DNA of 64,000 bases from positions 26,745,727 through 26,809,726 of the forward strand of contig CM043703.1 of assembly GCA_023935145.1 (NCBI GenBank). Reading direction: 5' to 3'. Under the pieces are notes generated by a model. It was not told where the DNA came from. It made no database searches and saw nothing but the letters and a program-made list of their open reading frames with translations. Positions 39,201-54,200 of this stretch are shown piece after piece. A program made the translations under genes and the position numbers. Each line of letters begins with the position of its first letter. Position 1 is the first letter of the stretch. Source of the stretch: Bretschneidera sinensis. Its lineage: Eukaryota > Streptophyta > Magnoliopsida > Brassicales > Akaniaceae.

Positions 39201-42200
39201 TGCAGGCTATCGGCCCAGAGCTGACCTTTTATAACACATCAAAAGATGTTTGGGAGTCACCGACTCTCTCTAACAAACTTTTGCATGCAGAGTTGGATGC
39301 TTTTGGCAGGTCGGTTCCTTTTTTTTTTGTGATTTTAACGATTGCTATACCCATGTCCTTATGCTCATGTCCTTATACTTTTGGACAATACTAAGTAGTA
39401 CTGAAATTTCGAAGGAACTTTGTGAGTGCCAGTTATGTTCGTGAAGTTCATTTCTAAGTACTTGGAAGGCTATATTGATGACGACTTTAAATACTATAGT
39501 ATAATTTCATGTTGTAATTGCTAATGATAACCTTTATAATTTAACAATTAAAGATAGTCAAAATATGCATCTTCTTATGAGTCTCTCTTTCACAAAGATA
39601 TACTTGATGCAAAAGGATAACACGATGAGCTAGAATGTTCTAGCTGGACAAAATCCTTGAATCAACCAGGCAGAAGTCTAGAATCCTCTAGAATCTAGAA
39701 AGAAACTAGGGAAGAACTCTTATAGCTTTATTGATATGACTTATGAGAATACCTTCTTTGATCCTTTACAAGGCGTATTTAAAAAGACTTGTTCCTAGTA
39801 CTTATGGGACAAGAAATCATAAAACTTGTAAGGAAAGAAAAACTATTGTAGAAACTTAAATAATTCTACGAGGACCATATATTGACTTCGAAAACCCAAA
39901 AGTACAAAAAGAAAGAAATCAGTCCCTAAAGTACAAAAATTAAAAATAAAATTTACAATTAAATAATGATTAAAGTTTACCCCCGGTTCCTACATTACTT
40001 GATTGGCTCTTGATTTATTTCTTATGATTTAGGAGAAAATACACAAAACAATGGAAGAATCCCTTTAATCACTACGCTTCAAGTTGATTTGTTGGAATGG
40101 TTTTTTAGCCTTAAGTTATCAATGTCGAACATGGGAAGAGTAAAGTTGGTTGAATTTTTAATTTTTTTTATTAAAATATAAAAATTAAACAATTCTTCTT
40201 CTTTCGAGTTAAATCATCACACTTCAAGTTATTTGGTCATTGAAATGGTTTGAGAGGCTTACAATCATCAATATCGAACATGGGAAAAGAAAACTTGCTT
40301 GAGTTTTTTATTTTTTATTACAAAATAAAGAGAAATACACAAAATTACCCGGTGGTTTGGCATTTATTTGACTATAACAGAACCACAATGTACCTTAACT
40401 TTTGAAACATCTAATATTAAAGTTTAACAAGGTCAAACCACATGGTACTTTTATGTATTTTTCCCAATGATTTACACTCCAGATTTATTTAAGAAACAAT
40501 ATTTTTACTTCTATCTGATCAAAATTTTTTTTGAAAAATTTTGGCATGCCACCTACTAAAAGTACTGTACATATTTAGTTTTGATGTTTTCAGTTATGTA
40601 TTGGTGATTTCTGCATGTTTGAACTGTGGTTCGTATTGTTTCCATGGAAAATTTTGGGTACCCTAAAATAAGGGTCTTTTCAAGCACTATAAAAATCTAT
40701 AAAGAAATTTAGACCCTTATTATTTGCTTATAATCACATGTCTCGAGGCATTTATGCTGCATATGAAGGGATATCGTTTGACCAACCCTGCTGAAATAAC
40801 TTAATAATCATAGTTGGATTTTCTCAAATTACCTGTTGTAATGTTTTACTTTTTGGTGAATATCCAACTAGTACAAGTATTTCATTAGTTCTTTGATGGT
40901 ATCCCATGAGATTGTGCTGCACAATATGTATATGATTGAATAACTAGCAAAGTTTTAATGTCATGATGAAGTGTTCTACTGACTACCTATTTTACAGTAG
41001 TTTCTTCTGTTTGTTTTGGGGGTTCAGCCTTAGTTGTAGGTGGACCCAATATATTATTTATCAGATTTATTCTTACATGGAACTAAGTTTTCTTTCATGT
41101 ACTTTGGGTTTCCATATATTTCTATATGTTCTCTTTAATTCTCTTTTTATTTTCTTCCTAAATGTTTATGTTTTTTTTTTCTGGGCCTCTTAACTGACAT
41201 GCCGAAATGGGGTTCATTTCCTTGCTTCTTTTATCCTTTGATGCCCATAGGGGTTATTTGTAGAGTTAATACATTTATATGGTTCTGGAGTTCAGTATAA
41301 ACTAGAAATTAATGTCCAACATATTGCAAATTTATATTGAATCCCTTACCAACTATTTCGAGTTAATTCTATATAGGAACAGTAACATTGTGTGAAATCT
41401 GTTTCACTAATTTCTGTATGTATCAAACTTCTGGAAAATCATTGCTCATTTGAATATCGATAATTTCATTTATTATAAAACTCATATTATGTAATACATA
41501 TCAACATCTAGAATATAAAAGAAAAGGTGAAGCTACATTACTTTGCCTTCCCCCAGTTTATTTTTACGTATTGTAGTATGGCTTCTACATAAAGTAGGAA
41601 TATATAAAATTATTCAAAGATGATATTTGAGGTGCTTATGCTTCTGCAGGGTTGTTTTGAAGGGTGATACCATTGAAATGACTGCAAATGCACTTGGTTT
41701 GACAATGGAGAGTAATGGAATCAGAATTTTGGAGCCTTTTGACACCTCTATAAAGTATTCCAATGCTTCTGGGAAGACCAATATACATCTATCTGTTTCA
41801 GATGTATTCATGAACTTTTCATATAGCATATTGAGACTCTTTCTGGCAGTTGAAGAGGACATTTTGTCATTTCTAAGGAGGACATCAAAGAAAATGACAG
41901 TTGTCTGCTCGCAGTTCGACAAAGTTGGAACAATTAGAAGTATGTTAAGATATAGTTGGTATTTTACTCCTTGTCTTTATATCTTCCACCTGTTTATGTG
42001 TCAATGGTGATAAAGTAGGCACATATTTAGAGTTTTTGTCTGTTGACTTATTGCCTAAATTGCACTTGGCAGATCCCAACAGTGACCTAATATATGCCTT
42101 CTGGAGACCTCATGCACCACCTGGTTTTGCAGTTCTCGGTGACTATTTGACACCATTGTTAGTGAAACCTCTTGACAACTTCCTGTCCTTAAGTTTGTTT

Positions 42201-45200
42201 ATTTTAATTCTGTACTTCTAATATCAATAACATTGTTGTTTACATGACAGGGACAAACCACCTACAAAAGGGGTTCTTACTGTCAACACCAACCTTGTGA
42301 GAGTCAAGAGACCCACATCTTTCAAACAAATCTGGCCACCTTTAGCTTCTGAGGGCATTTCTGATCAAGTTGTAACTAATTCTGAGTCTTTAGCTAACGA
42401 TGTCACCGAAAGAGACAGTTTCTGTTCTGTTTGGTTCCCAGAAGCACCTAAAGGTTATGTGGCATTGGGCTGTGTGGTTTCCACAGGAAGAACACAACCA
42501 TCGTTGTCTTCTGCTTTTTGCATCTTGGCTTCTTTGGTTTCTCCTTGTTCTCTCAGGGATTGTATTACTATCAGCTCTACCAATATGTATGTGGAAATGT
42601 CAGCTTCATCCCTTTCATAATGCTATATGCTTGTGCATGCATGCATACACACTACATTTATACTTTTATTTATTCATGCATGTTGTTGGGTATGTGTTTA
42701 TAAGTTTTTTTTTTTTTTTGTGAAGTATGCATATACATATATGTATGCATGCATATATGTTTGCATGTCCGTATGTTCGTATTTATATGTGCTTTTGCTT
42801 TCGTGGGTGAGTGTATATTGTGTATGTGTCTATATGTTTACATATGTACGCATGTACTTATATTGCGAAGTAAATTCGACCATAAAAGCTTTGGTTTCCT
42901 CAGGAAGCTACAGCTTGGACTAAACATAATTTCCTTTAAGTAATACTATTTTATCAATATTCTCTTAATCAGATAGCTTATATGGTAAGTGAGTAATGGC
43001 TGTCAGTGTTTAAAATTTTGGTTAAATGGTAAGTGTTTTCTATAGTTTTTTTTTTTATTTTTTATTTTTTATTTTTTATTTTTAATTTATGGTATATAAT
43101 AATCTGATCCACAAGTCTAATATAACCATGTGGTCTGCTTTTGTGTCTAATGCAGATGTCCATCTAGTTTGGCATTTTGGCGAGTAGATAACTCTGTTGG
43201 TACTTTCTTGCCAGCAGATTCCATAAATTTCAGCTTATTAGGTAGAGCATATGAATTGCGCCACATATTATTTGGGTTCCCAGAAGGCCCTCCAAAAACA
43301 TCTAGATGCTTAGATGCTCAAGCTTCTTCTTCTGGTCATGTTCAGACCCTGCAATCAGAAAATTCAGCTGCTATTAGTTCTGGTAGGCGTTTTGAAGCTG
43401 TTGCTAGTTTTCAGTTGATATGGTGGAATAGGGGTTCAAGCTCAAGGAAGAAACTATCAATATGGCGGCCAGTAGTCCCTCAAGGGATGGTATATTTTGG
43501 CGATATTGCTTTTAAAGGGTATGTGATGCTTTATATTGAATATATTATTTGTTTTAATGAATTGAAACTTAACTTAATATATGGTATTTAGGTATGAACC
43601 TCCAAATACATGTATTGTTCTTCATGATACTGGAGATGAAGAGCTTTTCAAAGCCCCTCTTGATTTCCAACTTGTTGGACAAATCAAGGGACAAAGGGGT
43701 GCAGAGAATGTATCTTTCTGGCTGCCTCAAGCTCCCCCAGGTTTTGTTTCTTTAGGTTGTATTGCTTGTAAGGGCACACCAAAGCAATTTGATTTTAGCA
43801 CATTAAGATGCATGCGCAGCGATATGGTAACTGGGGATCAATTTTTGGAAGAAAGTGTATGGGATACATCTGACACCAAGCTCAAAAAGGAACCATTCAG
43901 CATCTGGACTGTTGGTAATGAGTTTAATAGCTTCATTGTCCGCGGTGGTTTCAAAAAACCACCAAGAAGGTTTGCTTTAAAGCTGGCAGACCGAAATTTG
44001 CAAAGTGGTTCAGATGATACTGTTATTGATGCAGAAATTAAAACCTTTTCCGCAGCACTTTTCGATGACTTTGGTGGCTTGGTAAGAATTCTTATTCTGA
44101 GTATCCACTCCCTGTTGGGTATAAATTATATGTTTGCTTAAGTATGAACATCATAATGGGTTCATATTTCTGAATGTATCATTAATGCATAAACTGCTGA
44201 CTTAGGGTAGTTCTCTGGTGGTGAGTTTTCTGTTCTTCCACTAACACACTTATCAAGCTTTTGACTGCATAAAAAGGATGACTTGTGAAAATGGTTTTGG
44301 ATGGTGTGTGGAACTATTCTGTGTTGTTGTCACCATGGGGAAACTTATAAGAATAGCATGGGCGTCCAAGGTGAAGCTCTAAAGTTGAAATTTGAGTTTT
44401 CTCCAATTTTATATAACTAGGGTTAGTTTGTTCATTTACATTCTCTTACGTGAAAGGCCTTTGGCTGAGTCACATTGCACTTTTGAAGATTCCCTGGGAT
44501 AAAATCTCATAATATTCATGAGTTGTGGAATTGGGTAAATGAGTCAAAAGTTCTTCTAGGGTTTTAAAAAGTCACCTAAAAAATTAAGTCAGTCATGTTC
44601 TTATTTCTGATTCTTTTTTGAAAATTTATTTCCAATGTTTTATTGTGTCTTAGGCCATCTATTATTAAGGACTAAATTCCCTCTTTCGTTTCTTTTATTT
44701 CTTTATATATATATTGTGTGCATTGGGAACTTGGGCAGCAGCATATGGAGGCTATATTTATTTTTGCTTATAAGCTACACTTAGAAATACACATGTTTGT
44801 TTTAGCTTACCCTAACTAAGTTGTGACACTTATTCAAATGCAAGGTGATTATTTGAGAAGCAGGTTTGAATTTCAAGAAGACAAATCTACCTCACTCTTC
44901 ATCATAATTACAGGACCTATAAAACCCTTTTTGGTCTCTTTTCTCCCTCTTTTCTTTTCTTTCTTTCTTCTTCTCCTATTTTTACTATCTTCTTTCCTCT
45001 GGAAACGATGCCTAGCTGTGACCATGAATACTACCCAGATGCGATCAGAGGTCGTGCCAGTCTGGGTTTTGCAATTTGTTATCATTTTATCTTTTTAATC
45101 GTGGTTTTAATTTTTCTGTTGATTTTTCCTTCTTGATTTTTCCTGATTAATCAAATTGTGCAAATTTTTGTTGCACTTGTCTTTACATTAAGATTATTAT

Positions 45201-48200
45201 TGTTTTCATTAATTAAGATAAATTTTATTTGAAAATTATTATTTTAATTATATTAAATTAAGATTATTTTTGTTTAATATATTAGTTTTAAATTTGATAT
45301 TATTGCTGTAATGATGTTAAAATCAGATTATTTTTGTTTTTATATAAATTTTTAAATTAAAAAATTATTATTGTAATATTGATGAAATTAATATTATTAT
45401 TGTTTGTGAAAAATAAGATGTTTAAATAAAGTAAAAATTGAGTTTTAAATAACTATTTGAATATGATGGGTGTTTCTAGGTTTTCAAGTGTTTTTCCCAT
45501 GTTAGTAGGGAGGAATAACTTTTCACTAAGTAATTAACAGTTGACTAGCAAAATTTCTACCTCACTCTTCATCATAATTACAGGACCGATAAAACTCTTT
45601 TTGGTCTCTTTTCTTTTCTTCCTTTCTTCTTCTCCTTTTTTTACTATCTTCTCTCCTCTGGAAACAATGCCTAGCTGTGACCACGAATACTACCCAGGTG
45701 CGATCAGAGGTCGTGCCAGCCTGGGTTTTGCAATTTGTTATCATTTTATCTTTCTAATCGTGGTATTAATTTTTCTGTTGATTTTGCCTTCTTGATTTTT
45801 CTTGATTAATCAAATTGTGCAAATTTTTGTTGCACTTGTCTTTACATTAAGATTATTATTGTTTTCGTTAATTAAGATAAATTTTATTTGAAAATTATTA
45901 TTTTAATTATGTTAAATTAAGATTATTTTTGTTTAATATATTAGTTTTAAATTTGATATTATTGCTGTAATAATGTTAAAATCATATTATTTTTATTTTT
46001 ATATAAATTTTTAAGTTAAAAAATTATTATTGTAATATTGATGAAATTAATATTATTATTGTTTGTAAAAAATAAGATGTTTAAATAAAGTAAAAATTGA
46101 GTTTTAAATAACTATTTGAATATGATGGGTGTTTTTGGGTTTTCAAGTGTTTTTCCCAAGTTAGTACTTGGGAATAACTTTTCACCAAGTTATTAACAGT
46201 TGACTAGCGAAATTTCTATACAAGGAGGGAAGTGTAACAAAAATCCCAAACTTTGAATACAAAAAAAGAAGTGAGTGAAAGTGACCAGAAATCTTAGGGA
46301 GGTTAATTTAATAATCCCATATATATTTTATTCAAGGCATAAAAGAATACATTTCATCGAGAAATTACGTTTCAAAAGATTTTACTGATTAGGTGTGGTT
46401 AATATAATACATTTATTATTAGATAATAAAAGAATAATTTAATATTAATAATTACCGGTGAACAAATAAGTTTTATCGAGATAGTATAAATTTTTATTAA
46501 AATATCGTTATTTTTTGTAATTTATGAAAGGATTATTTTGTTATTTTTTATGTCAATATCAAATTACGAAAATAATTTAATTGTTACATTTCATCTTGAA
46601 AGCTTAATAAATTTTCACAGACGAGACTTGGTTGAAAAATTAGTCTGCTATATAGAGAGCAGTCCCCATATCCTTTAAAGCAGATGCTTATCATTTAAGT
46701 CATAAGTGGAATGTGGTTCGAACATGTGGCTTTTTCCTGTCACTGTTTCTCGTACTAATATTAGTAGTTGTACCAGTTGCACATGTTCCAAAAGTTCAAA
46801 AAAGAAAAGATGTGTTATCTGAATTATAGCTTTTTTCTCATTGGATCTCCAAGGACTGGGAAGCCATTGGGATATGATATTCTTCTTTTTATTTGTTGAC
46901 AACTGTTTTTGAGAGTTGTAGTTTCTTGATTGTTGATTCAACTTGTTTTTCTCCTAACTTCCATAAACAATTTATGTGTGGCATCTTAGGTTAAAAGAAT
47001 CTAAAGATAGACTTGTGTTGAAACTGTTTTTTTCCACCTGTTTGTGTTCAGTTTGAGAAGAGGGAATTATATGCACTTTTAAGGGATAAGGAAGTGATTG
47101 TACATGTGGCCAAAGGAAGGATGCCTTCCTGATTGTTTTCTATTGTTCCACTATCTGGAGGTCGGGATTATATGCACTTTTGAGGGATAAGGAAGTGATT
47201 GTACATGTGGCCAAAGGAAGGATGCCTTCCTGATTGTTTTCTATTGTTCCACTATCTGGAGGTCATTGTATATCTGATTTCAATAGGTTTTGACCACCTT
47301 TCTTGTGGCTTCCTAACCTCTTTTTTTCTTAAGTTTTTGGTTATTTTATATCAATTATTTTTAGTATACTGTATGACGTGTACAAGGATCCTTGTAGTAG
47401 TAAAAGACATCATTGACGCTAATAGAAAAAGGAAATGGTGAACCACTTTTAGATTTGTTCTCCTGTGTCTTTGTGCTTTTTACTTTTTATCTTTAATGTT
47501 CTGATTTGTCTCCATCGGGGGGTGCTTTCCACTTTTGGCACCCCAATGGACGGTACTTGCCACTCTCCTCCTTTTCTTGTCCTTTACCCCCTGATACTGT
47601 CTTTCCCATTGGAAGTTTCTAATTAAACAGAAGAGAGTTGTTATCTTTTTATTCCCCAAGCCTGTTCAAAGATTTTCTTCATTCATAAAATCTATGATTG
47701 GTTAGTGTCATATATGAATAAGCTCACTGTTTATTCTGAAGTATTTGAAGACAGTTTTAGTGCTCTGCATTGTTTAACTTCCCTAATCTATCATTTGGAG
47801 ATGATAATAAGATTTAGAATTCACAAACTAGAGTTATGTTATTGTAATTGTTTGCGTGCATTTATTACTTAATGATTTTATTTCCTCAAATTTTGCAGAT
47901 GGTTCCATTGTTTAATATATCTTTGAGCAATATAGGCTTCAGTTTGCATGGAAGAATGAACTACTTGAATTCCACCGTCAGCTTCTCATTGGCTGCCAGA
48001 TCATATAATGATAAGTATGAATCCTGGGAGCCTCTTGTTGAGCCAGTAGATGGATTTCTAAGGTAATTTATTGCAATATGCATCAAATTACATGTGTTAC
48101 TAGTCACAGAACGTCAATAGGGTCTGTAATGCTTGAATTCCCTATGCTTATGCTGACTGATGCATAGGAAATTGACATTCTTACTGTTCACTCAGGAGGA

Positions 48201-51200
48201 ATTCATTGGTTCCTAAATTAGTTGCTTTGACTTTACATTTGCAGATCTTTTTGAAGGTCCTTTGTCTTTGATTTTTTTTAGTGGCATTACGGAAGTTATG
48301 TAGCATGTGCACAAACTGCGGTATCAAATGTTTGTATTTGAATGCAAACTGATTGGTCCTCTTACTGAAACATATTTCAAAACCTAAGCAACATTTATCA
48401 ATGGAAAAGTTCCAAGCTTTATAATCACTTTGGAGATGACATCTAGGAGATGGTAGCTTCGACTCATTCATGTTTTTAAAGTACTATACTCGTGCCTACG
48501 CATGAGTCAGCCTGCAGTCTTAATATCAGCATTTTAATTAAAAGTTATTACATGTCAATCCCTCAAATATTAATTGTCTACATCAACCGTAGAAATTGTA
48601 TCTTCCACAATTCCTTTCTTTGCTTTGAGTTTTTATTCGATAATGAGAAGGAGAGCAGTGTAATGCTTAAGAGATCAAAAGCTCTTCTATTAGCTTTTTG
48701 TTTGGAGTGATGCCTGAAATAAAACTCATATGATTTATCTTAGGTTGAAGAATGTATCAGCTGTTGATGTCTTCTTTGGCTGCATGTTTCTCATTTTGTC
48801 GAAGTCTAGAAAGCCCTGCTTTTTCTTGCACCCTCACCTCTCTGTACGAGATTTCATAATGTATTGAAAAAAGTAATTCAAACATGTTTAGATTTGTCCT
48901 GTATAAAGGCTGCCACTAAGTTGGTTGTGTGATATTGTTCAACATGCTCTCGTTAGTTCTTGCATCTCCTTGTCCAATGATGTGTTTTCTTGGGAAGTCC
49001 TTTTATGTATAATGTCCATGATTGGGAAGTTGCGATTGTTGATTTGTTTCTTGAGACCTTGTATGGTACTAGCCTTGATGTGACTAGAGAGGATGAAGTT
49101 AGTTGGAAGGTTCGATCTGGATAAGGGGTTTGATGTGAAGTCCTTTAATAAGATCCTCGGTGAGGAGATTCCTATGGAAGGTTCTTGAACTTCCTTCTGT
49201 AGGTTATTTGGAATTACTATGCCCCTACGAAGGTGTGTTTTTTTCGCTTGGGAAGAGATTCTTACTAATGATAATCTTCAGAGAAGGGAGAAAGTGCTTG
49301 TTAATAGGTGTTACATTTGTAAAGAGTGTGTTGAGTCCTTGTTTCATCTTTTGGTTGAGTGTCTGTTGGATAAAAGCTTGTGGGAAATGGCGTAAAGTTT
49401 TGGGTGTTTCTTGGGCGGTTGTTGGCTCTGTGAAAGATGTAGTGTGGGCTTGGAGTAGCATTTTTGCTTTTAAGGAGCTGAAAAATGCTTACTCTTTGAT
49501 CCCTCTCTATTTTCTAGATTGTTTGGAATGAGAGGAATAGAAGAACTTTTGATGGTGATGAGAGGCCTTTAGAAGTGCTTAGAGTTAAGTGGTTCAACAC
49601 CCTAAGTTTTTGGGTTAAGGGTAGATTTTTTTACTAATGATGATGATCTTATAGATTTTGTGGGGTTGCTATGTGTAGATAGCCTTGTATACGGATTGCA
49701 CCCCCTTGGTGCTTTTTTGTCCGTATTTATATATATTATTTACATATCAAAAAAAATTATTGTTCAACACGCTTGTATTGACACATTTTCCCCCTTGAAA
49801 GTGCATGTTTTATTGATATGATATTATAAATTCCCGACCATAATAATATTATAATTTCCCAACCATAATGTTAAATACGAGGTAGCTTCCTGAACCGTAT
49901 AAAAGGTTCGATATCCTGCCCAACAATATTCACTCAGTAAACTGGCTTTCAGGAAAAATTAAATTTTAGGGTTTCATTTATTGGTGATTGGGTCCATACT
50001 GTGTACATAAAGTCTAATCTTAATAAGCATATGCTTGGAAGAGAGAAGTAGTTGGAACTTAAGAAAAATAATACAAGTTTCTAAAAAAATTCTTTGCCAA
50101 AAGGAAAAAAATGCAGAGAAATTTGGGCAGGAACTTGTGCCAGTTGTGGGATCTGTTTGCTTGGGTTATGTCCTGAATGTTGAAGTTCATCAAAGCTCAA
50201 AAAATAGGGTTTTAAGATGCTGAATCAGAAGGGAAAAATGAGGACTTCTGATTTAATCTAGGGAACCAAAAAAAGTATTGTACATGTTAACAACAGCATG
50301 CAAAAGAAAGACAAAATAAGTGTGCAAAAAATAGAGTAGTTAACAAAAAAAAGAATAGTCAGACCTAGGGGATGATTGCTGGAGGCACCAAATACTCAAA
50401 ATTCCATAATTAAAAAAGTCTAATAGTCTCTTGCGAGAATATTGTATATATTTATTTGTGGATTCGTATCTTTTTATGGTCAGTGTTGAGATTTAGGTTA
50501 GGGAGAGAGATGTGAGATTAAGAAGAAATATTATAGAATTTTTATTATTGTTGTTGTTGTGTGAACAAACCAACCACCCTATATATAGACCTAAGACTAT
50601 AAATCCTAATGGGAATAAAAAACATAAACTAAGTAAGATTAGAAAACCTAATAGATATAAAATTAGTAAATTATCTCTAACATTTTCCCTCAAGTTGGAG
50701 CATACATATGCACCAACTCGTTACAAATAAACCCATACCAATAACAAAGTTGATCCAATCTGAAACAAATAAACTCAAACCAATAAATTACAATAAACGA
50801 TGAGAACACGTTGGAGCTCCATAACCACGACAAATAGTTAGGTCACCATGTCGGTACCACCTAACAAGACAAGATCCAAGAACACTGAATTAACAAGACT
50901 TTGACTTTTTGTCTTTTTTTTCTAACTTTGACTTTGATCAGATCCGATTCGCGAACTCAGTCAGCCTGTGTCGGACGGCGTATCGGTGTCGGATTGACAG
51001 AGGGATTTTGGTTGCCAGCGTAGTGTTAACTTGACGGTGGTCTCCGATCACCAAGACAATGCCGACGGTGCCTCGCCGGAAGGAGAGAAACAACATGCTG
51101 GAACAGACTATTAGAAAATAGAAGAAGGCACACAATAGAAGAGGGAAAACACTTGGAGAACACCGGAAAAGTCGCCTAAAAAATATAACAAAAACTAAAA

Positions 51201-54200
51201 GTAGAATCCAAATCTAGATATATTTTCCTTCTTTTTTCGTTATCATGGGCTCTTATACAATATTGAGATTTAGGTTAGGGATAGAGAGAGAGGTGAGAGA
51301 TTGAGAATAAGTATTGTAGAATTCTTATTATTGTTGTTGTGTGAACAAACCAACAACCCTATATATAGATTTAAGACTATAAATCCTAATAGGAATAGGA
51401 AATATAAACTACGAGAGACTAGAAAACCTAATACATATATAATTAGTAAATTATATCTCCAACAGTCGGGACCAAATTGATCAAAATGGAATACCTAAAG
51501 GGTCAATTGTTCAAAATTCATGGGCTAAAAATTGGAATCATTCCAACCCCCCTCCCAAAGAAAAAAAGGAAGGAAAAAGGCAAAGGCAACTTGGTTCTTT
51601 TACCATGTGTGAAAAGTGTCGTCTTCAATTTACTTCTTCCGTTCAATAAGTGTGCAGTCCTAGTCATCAGAAATGTAGGAGATAATATTTTTTAATGAAA
51701 AAAAAAACTATTTTAGTCATATCAGTTGTTTACTTAATTGCTGTATAAAAAGAATGGTTCATTTCTATCATGTCAGTATGGCTACTAGAAGAAGCAAGTC
51801 TAGTTGTAATGTGGACGCATCTATGGCTCTCCCTCTCTCTCTGTGATAGGATGAAGAGGAACAAATTATCATACATCCTTGGATGTTGTATGACATGCAT
51901 AGTGAAAATCTGTTGTTCCTTGTAGCTTTTCTCCCTTTTCATTTATTTGTTTATTTACCTATTCATTGGTGCAATGTCATTTCGGAATTTCAGTTGTCTA
52001 TGAATGCCTAATTTTTATTAACATGCAGGTACCAGTATGATCCCAATGCCCCAAGTGCCGCTTCTCAGTTACGTCTCACCTCCACAAGGGATCTGAACTT
52101 GAATGTCTCAGTGTCTAATGCTAATATGATCATTCAAGCTTATGCAAGCTGGAACAATCTTAATCATGTCCATGAGTACAACAAAAAAAGAGTAAACTTC
52201 TATTCTCTGTGGATGATTTGTATCACAACCTGTGTCTGTCATCATATTGGCACGTACTCATAAGTCAAAAGTATATATGCTTCTTCTGTTTCACCATTTT
52301 TGGAATGTTGCATTTTTTATATTCTATATCCGGATCTGCTGACACTCCCTTTGAAAATTTCATGGAATAGGAAGCATTTTCTCAAACTTACAGTGGGAGA
52401 TCTATTATTGATGTCCATCACAAGAGAAATTATTACATAATTCCACAAAACAAACTTGGTCAGGACATTTTTATTCGAACCACTGAAAGCAGAGGTTTCC
52501 GAGATATAATCAGAATGCCATCTGGGGATATGAAGCTCGTAAAAGTTCCTGTTTCAAAAAATATGTTGGATTCCCATATGAGAGGAGAACTTTGCAAAAA
52601 TGTTCGAACAATGGTGACAATCATTATAATGGATGCACAGGTATAAGCCCTTTTTGTCAATACAATGGAGCATTTTGCTTTCTAAGCTTCACCTTCGTTT
52701 TCCTTTTCATGTTTTTTGGTGAAGTGGCCTATTAAGCAAAAAGCTTCTTTTTTTTTTTTTTTTTTTAATTTGAGTTCATATGGAGTGGTTGAAATGAAGA
52801 CTACTGCTATAAAATTAAGAAATAAATATTTGAGCTGAAATCTGACTTTGATTGCCTGTGTATTTAGTGAATCTATTCCATTGAATGTAGACTTGCTTTT
52901 GTTAATATGTGGCTTCTTTGTGGAGCTGTATCTGATATGGATGCAACTTGGATGTGGGGCAATGCCCTGTTCAGTGATTTAGCAGTTACTTGTTTGCTTA
53001 GAAAGGTGGCATCTCAGTTGCGTACTTTTCTTGTTCATTTATTGATGGAAGGATTTTTTATGAAGATCAAAGATGTTCAGGTCAACCTTTTGAAGCATTT
53101 GTGACACTGGCTCTGTTGGGAATCTGGAAACCTAGATTTGGGAGACAATTATATAATTCACATCATAATTGTGTTTTCATCACCAAAATTTTTATTTGCT
53201 TGTAACTAGTTTCATGATCATCCAAAGTGTGCCTTTACTTTTTCTTTTGGGGTGGGGATGGAGGTTTAATTTCTTTTTTTCTTTCTGGGAGGCTAGTCTT
53301 CAGTGTGTGTGCATGTGTGTTTGTTTGTTTACTCTTTTTTTTGTTTTTGGGGGGGGGGGGGGGGGGGGGTGTTGCAGGTTTAAGAGCTCACTTTCCGTTG
53401 GGATGAAGAGAAATCATATTTTCTTCATTATTCAAGTATGAAATTAATATGTCCTTTGTATGTGAAGTTTGAATATGTTAAATTATCCATGTCCAATCCT
53501 GATATAAAATAAGTTGTGGCCAGTGTCAATTTTTGCATTACCTTGTATGTATTATCCTTTGCATCACTATGTACTTTTCTTTACCATTGAAACACTTTTA
53601 TGTATGTTTTAGACATTAACAGACCTTGTATTTCATTTATGTTTGCAAAGTTTTAAACGTTGATCATCGTAATGTCTTACATGTTTTAGATTGATGTCTC
53701 TGCGTTTCTTAGTCTTTTATTGTCAATTATGATTGTGATATTGACATAAAAGTTTATTGCGAATTTTGATCATTGAGAAGAAGAATAAGAGGGAGAAAAC
53801 AACCACTAGAAGTGATGTATTAAAACTATCTCATCCATGCCCCCTTTTTTGTATCTGTTTCGAAATTTGGATGACCACAAAATAATTGCTTACTTCAGGT
53901 TAGTTCTTACATTTATTAGAGCATTTGTTAATTTCTGGTGGAACCATATATATATATATATATAAAACAAGTTCTGTTGTATATGTATATAAAACAAGTT
54001 CTGTTGGACAACTTAAATGACCAAAATATTCCAGTAAACTTGGCTTATAATTCCTCAAGATAGAGAAGAACTAGTGCACATGCATGTCAAGCTAGCCTCT
54101 GTCTACATGTTCATCCTTGTCACTTTTTAATGTTAATAGATATCTGAATTGGTTATCTGCATCCTAAATTTCTATTACTTGTTCGACTAGGATTAGTTTT

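Noticed and set aside
42400..42943. Tyr/Cys/His-rich open frames after exon 28
   Set aside because: Produced by ATGT/TGCATG microsatellite sequence in intron 28; the frames carry no domain and exon 28 splices at 42586.
44823..45795. Repeated frames ending in hydrophobic stretches ([12 protein letters not shown] and similar)
   Set aside because: They come from the pyrimidine-rich block of the 0.66-kb tandem duplication; the two copies differ by frame-changing indels.
52907..53104. 65-residue open frame in intron 33 (begins [16 protein letters not shown])
   Set aside because: It has no recognisable domain, no splice sites that would join it in frame to exons 33 or 34, and exon 33 joins exon 34 perfectly without it.
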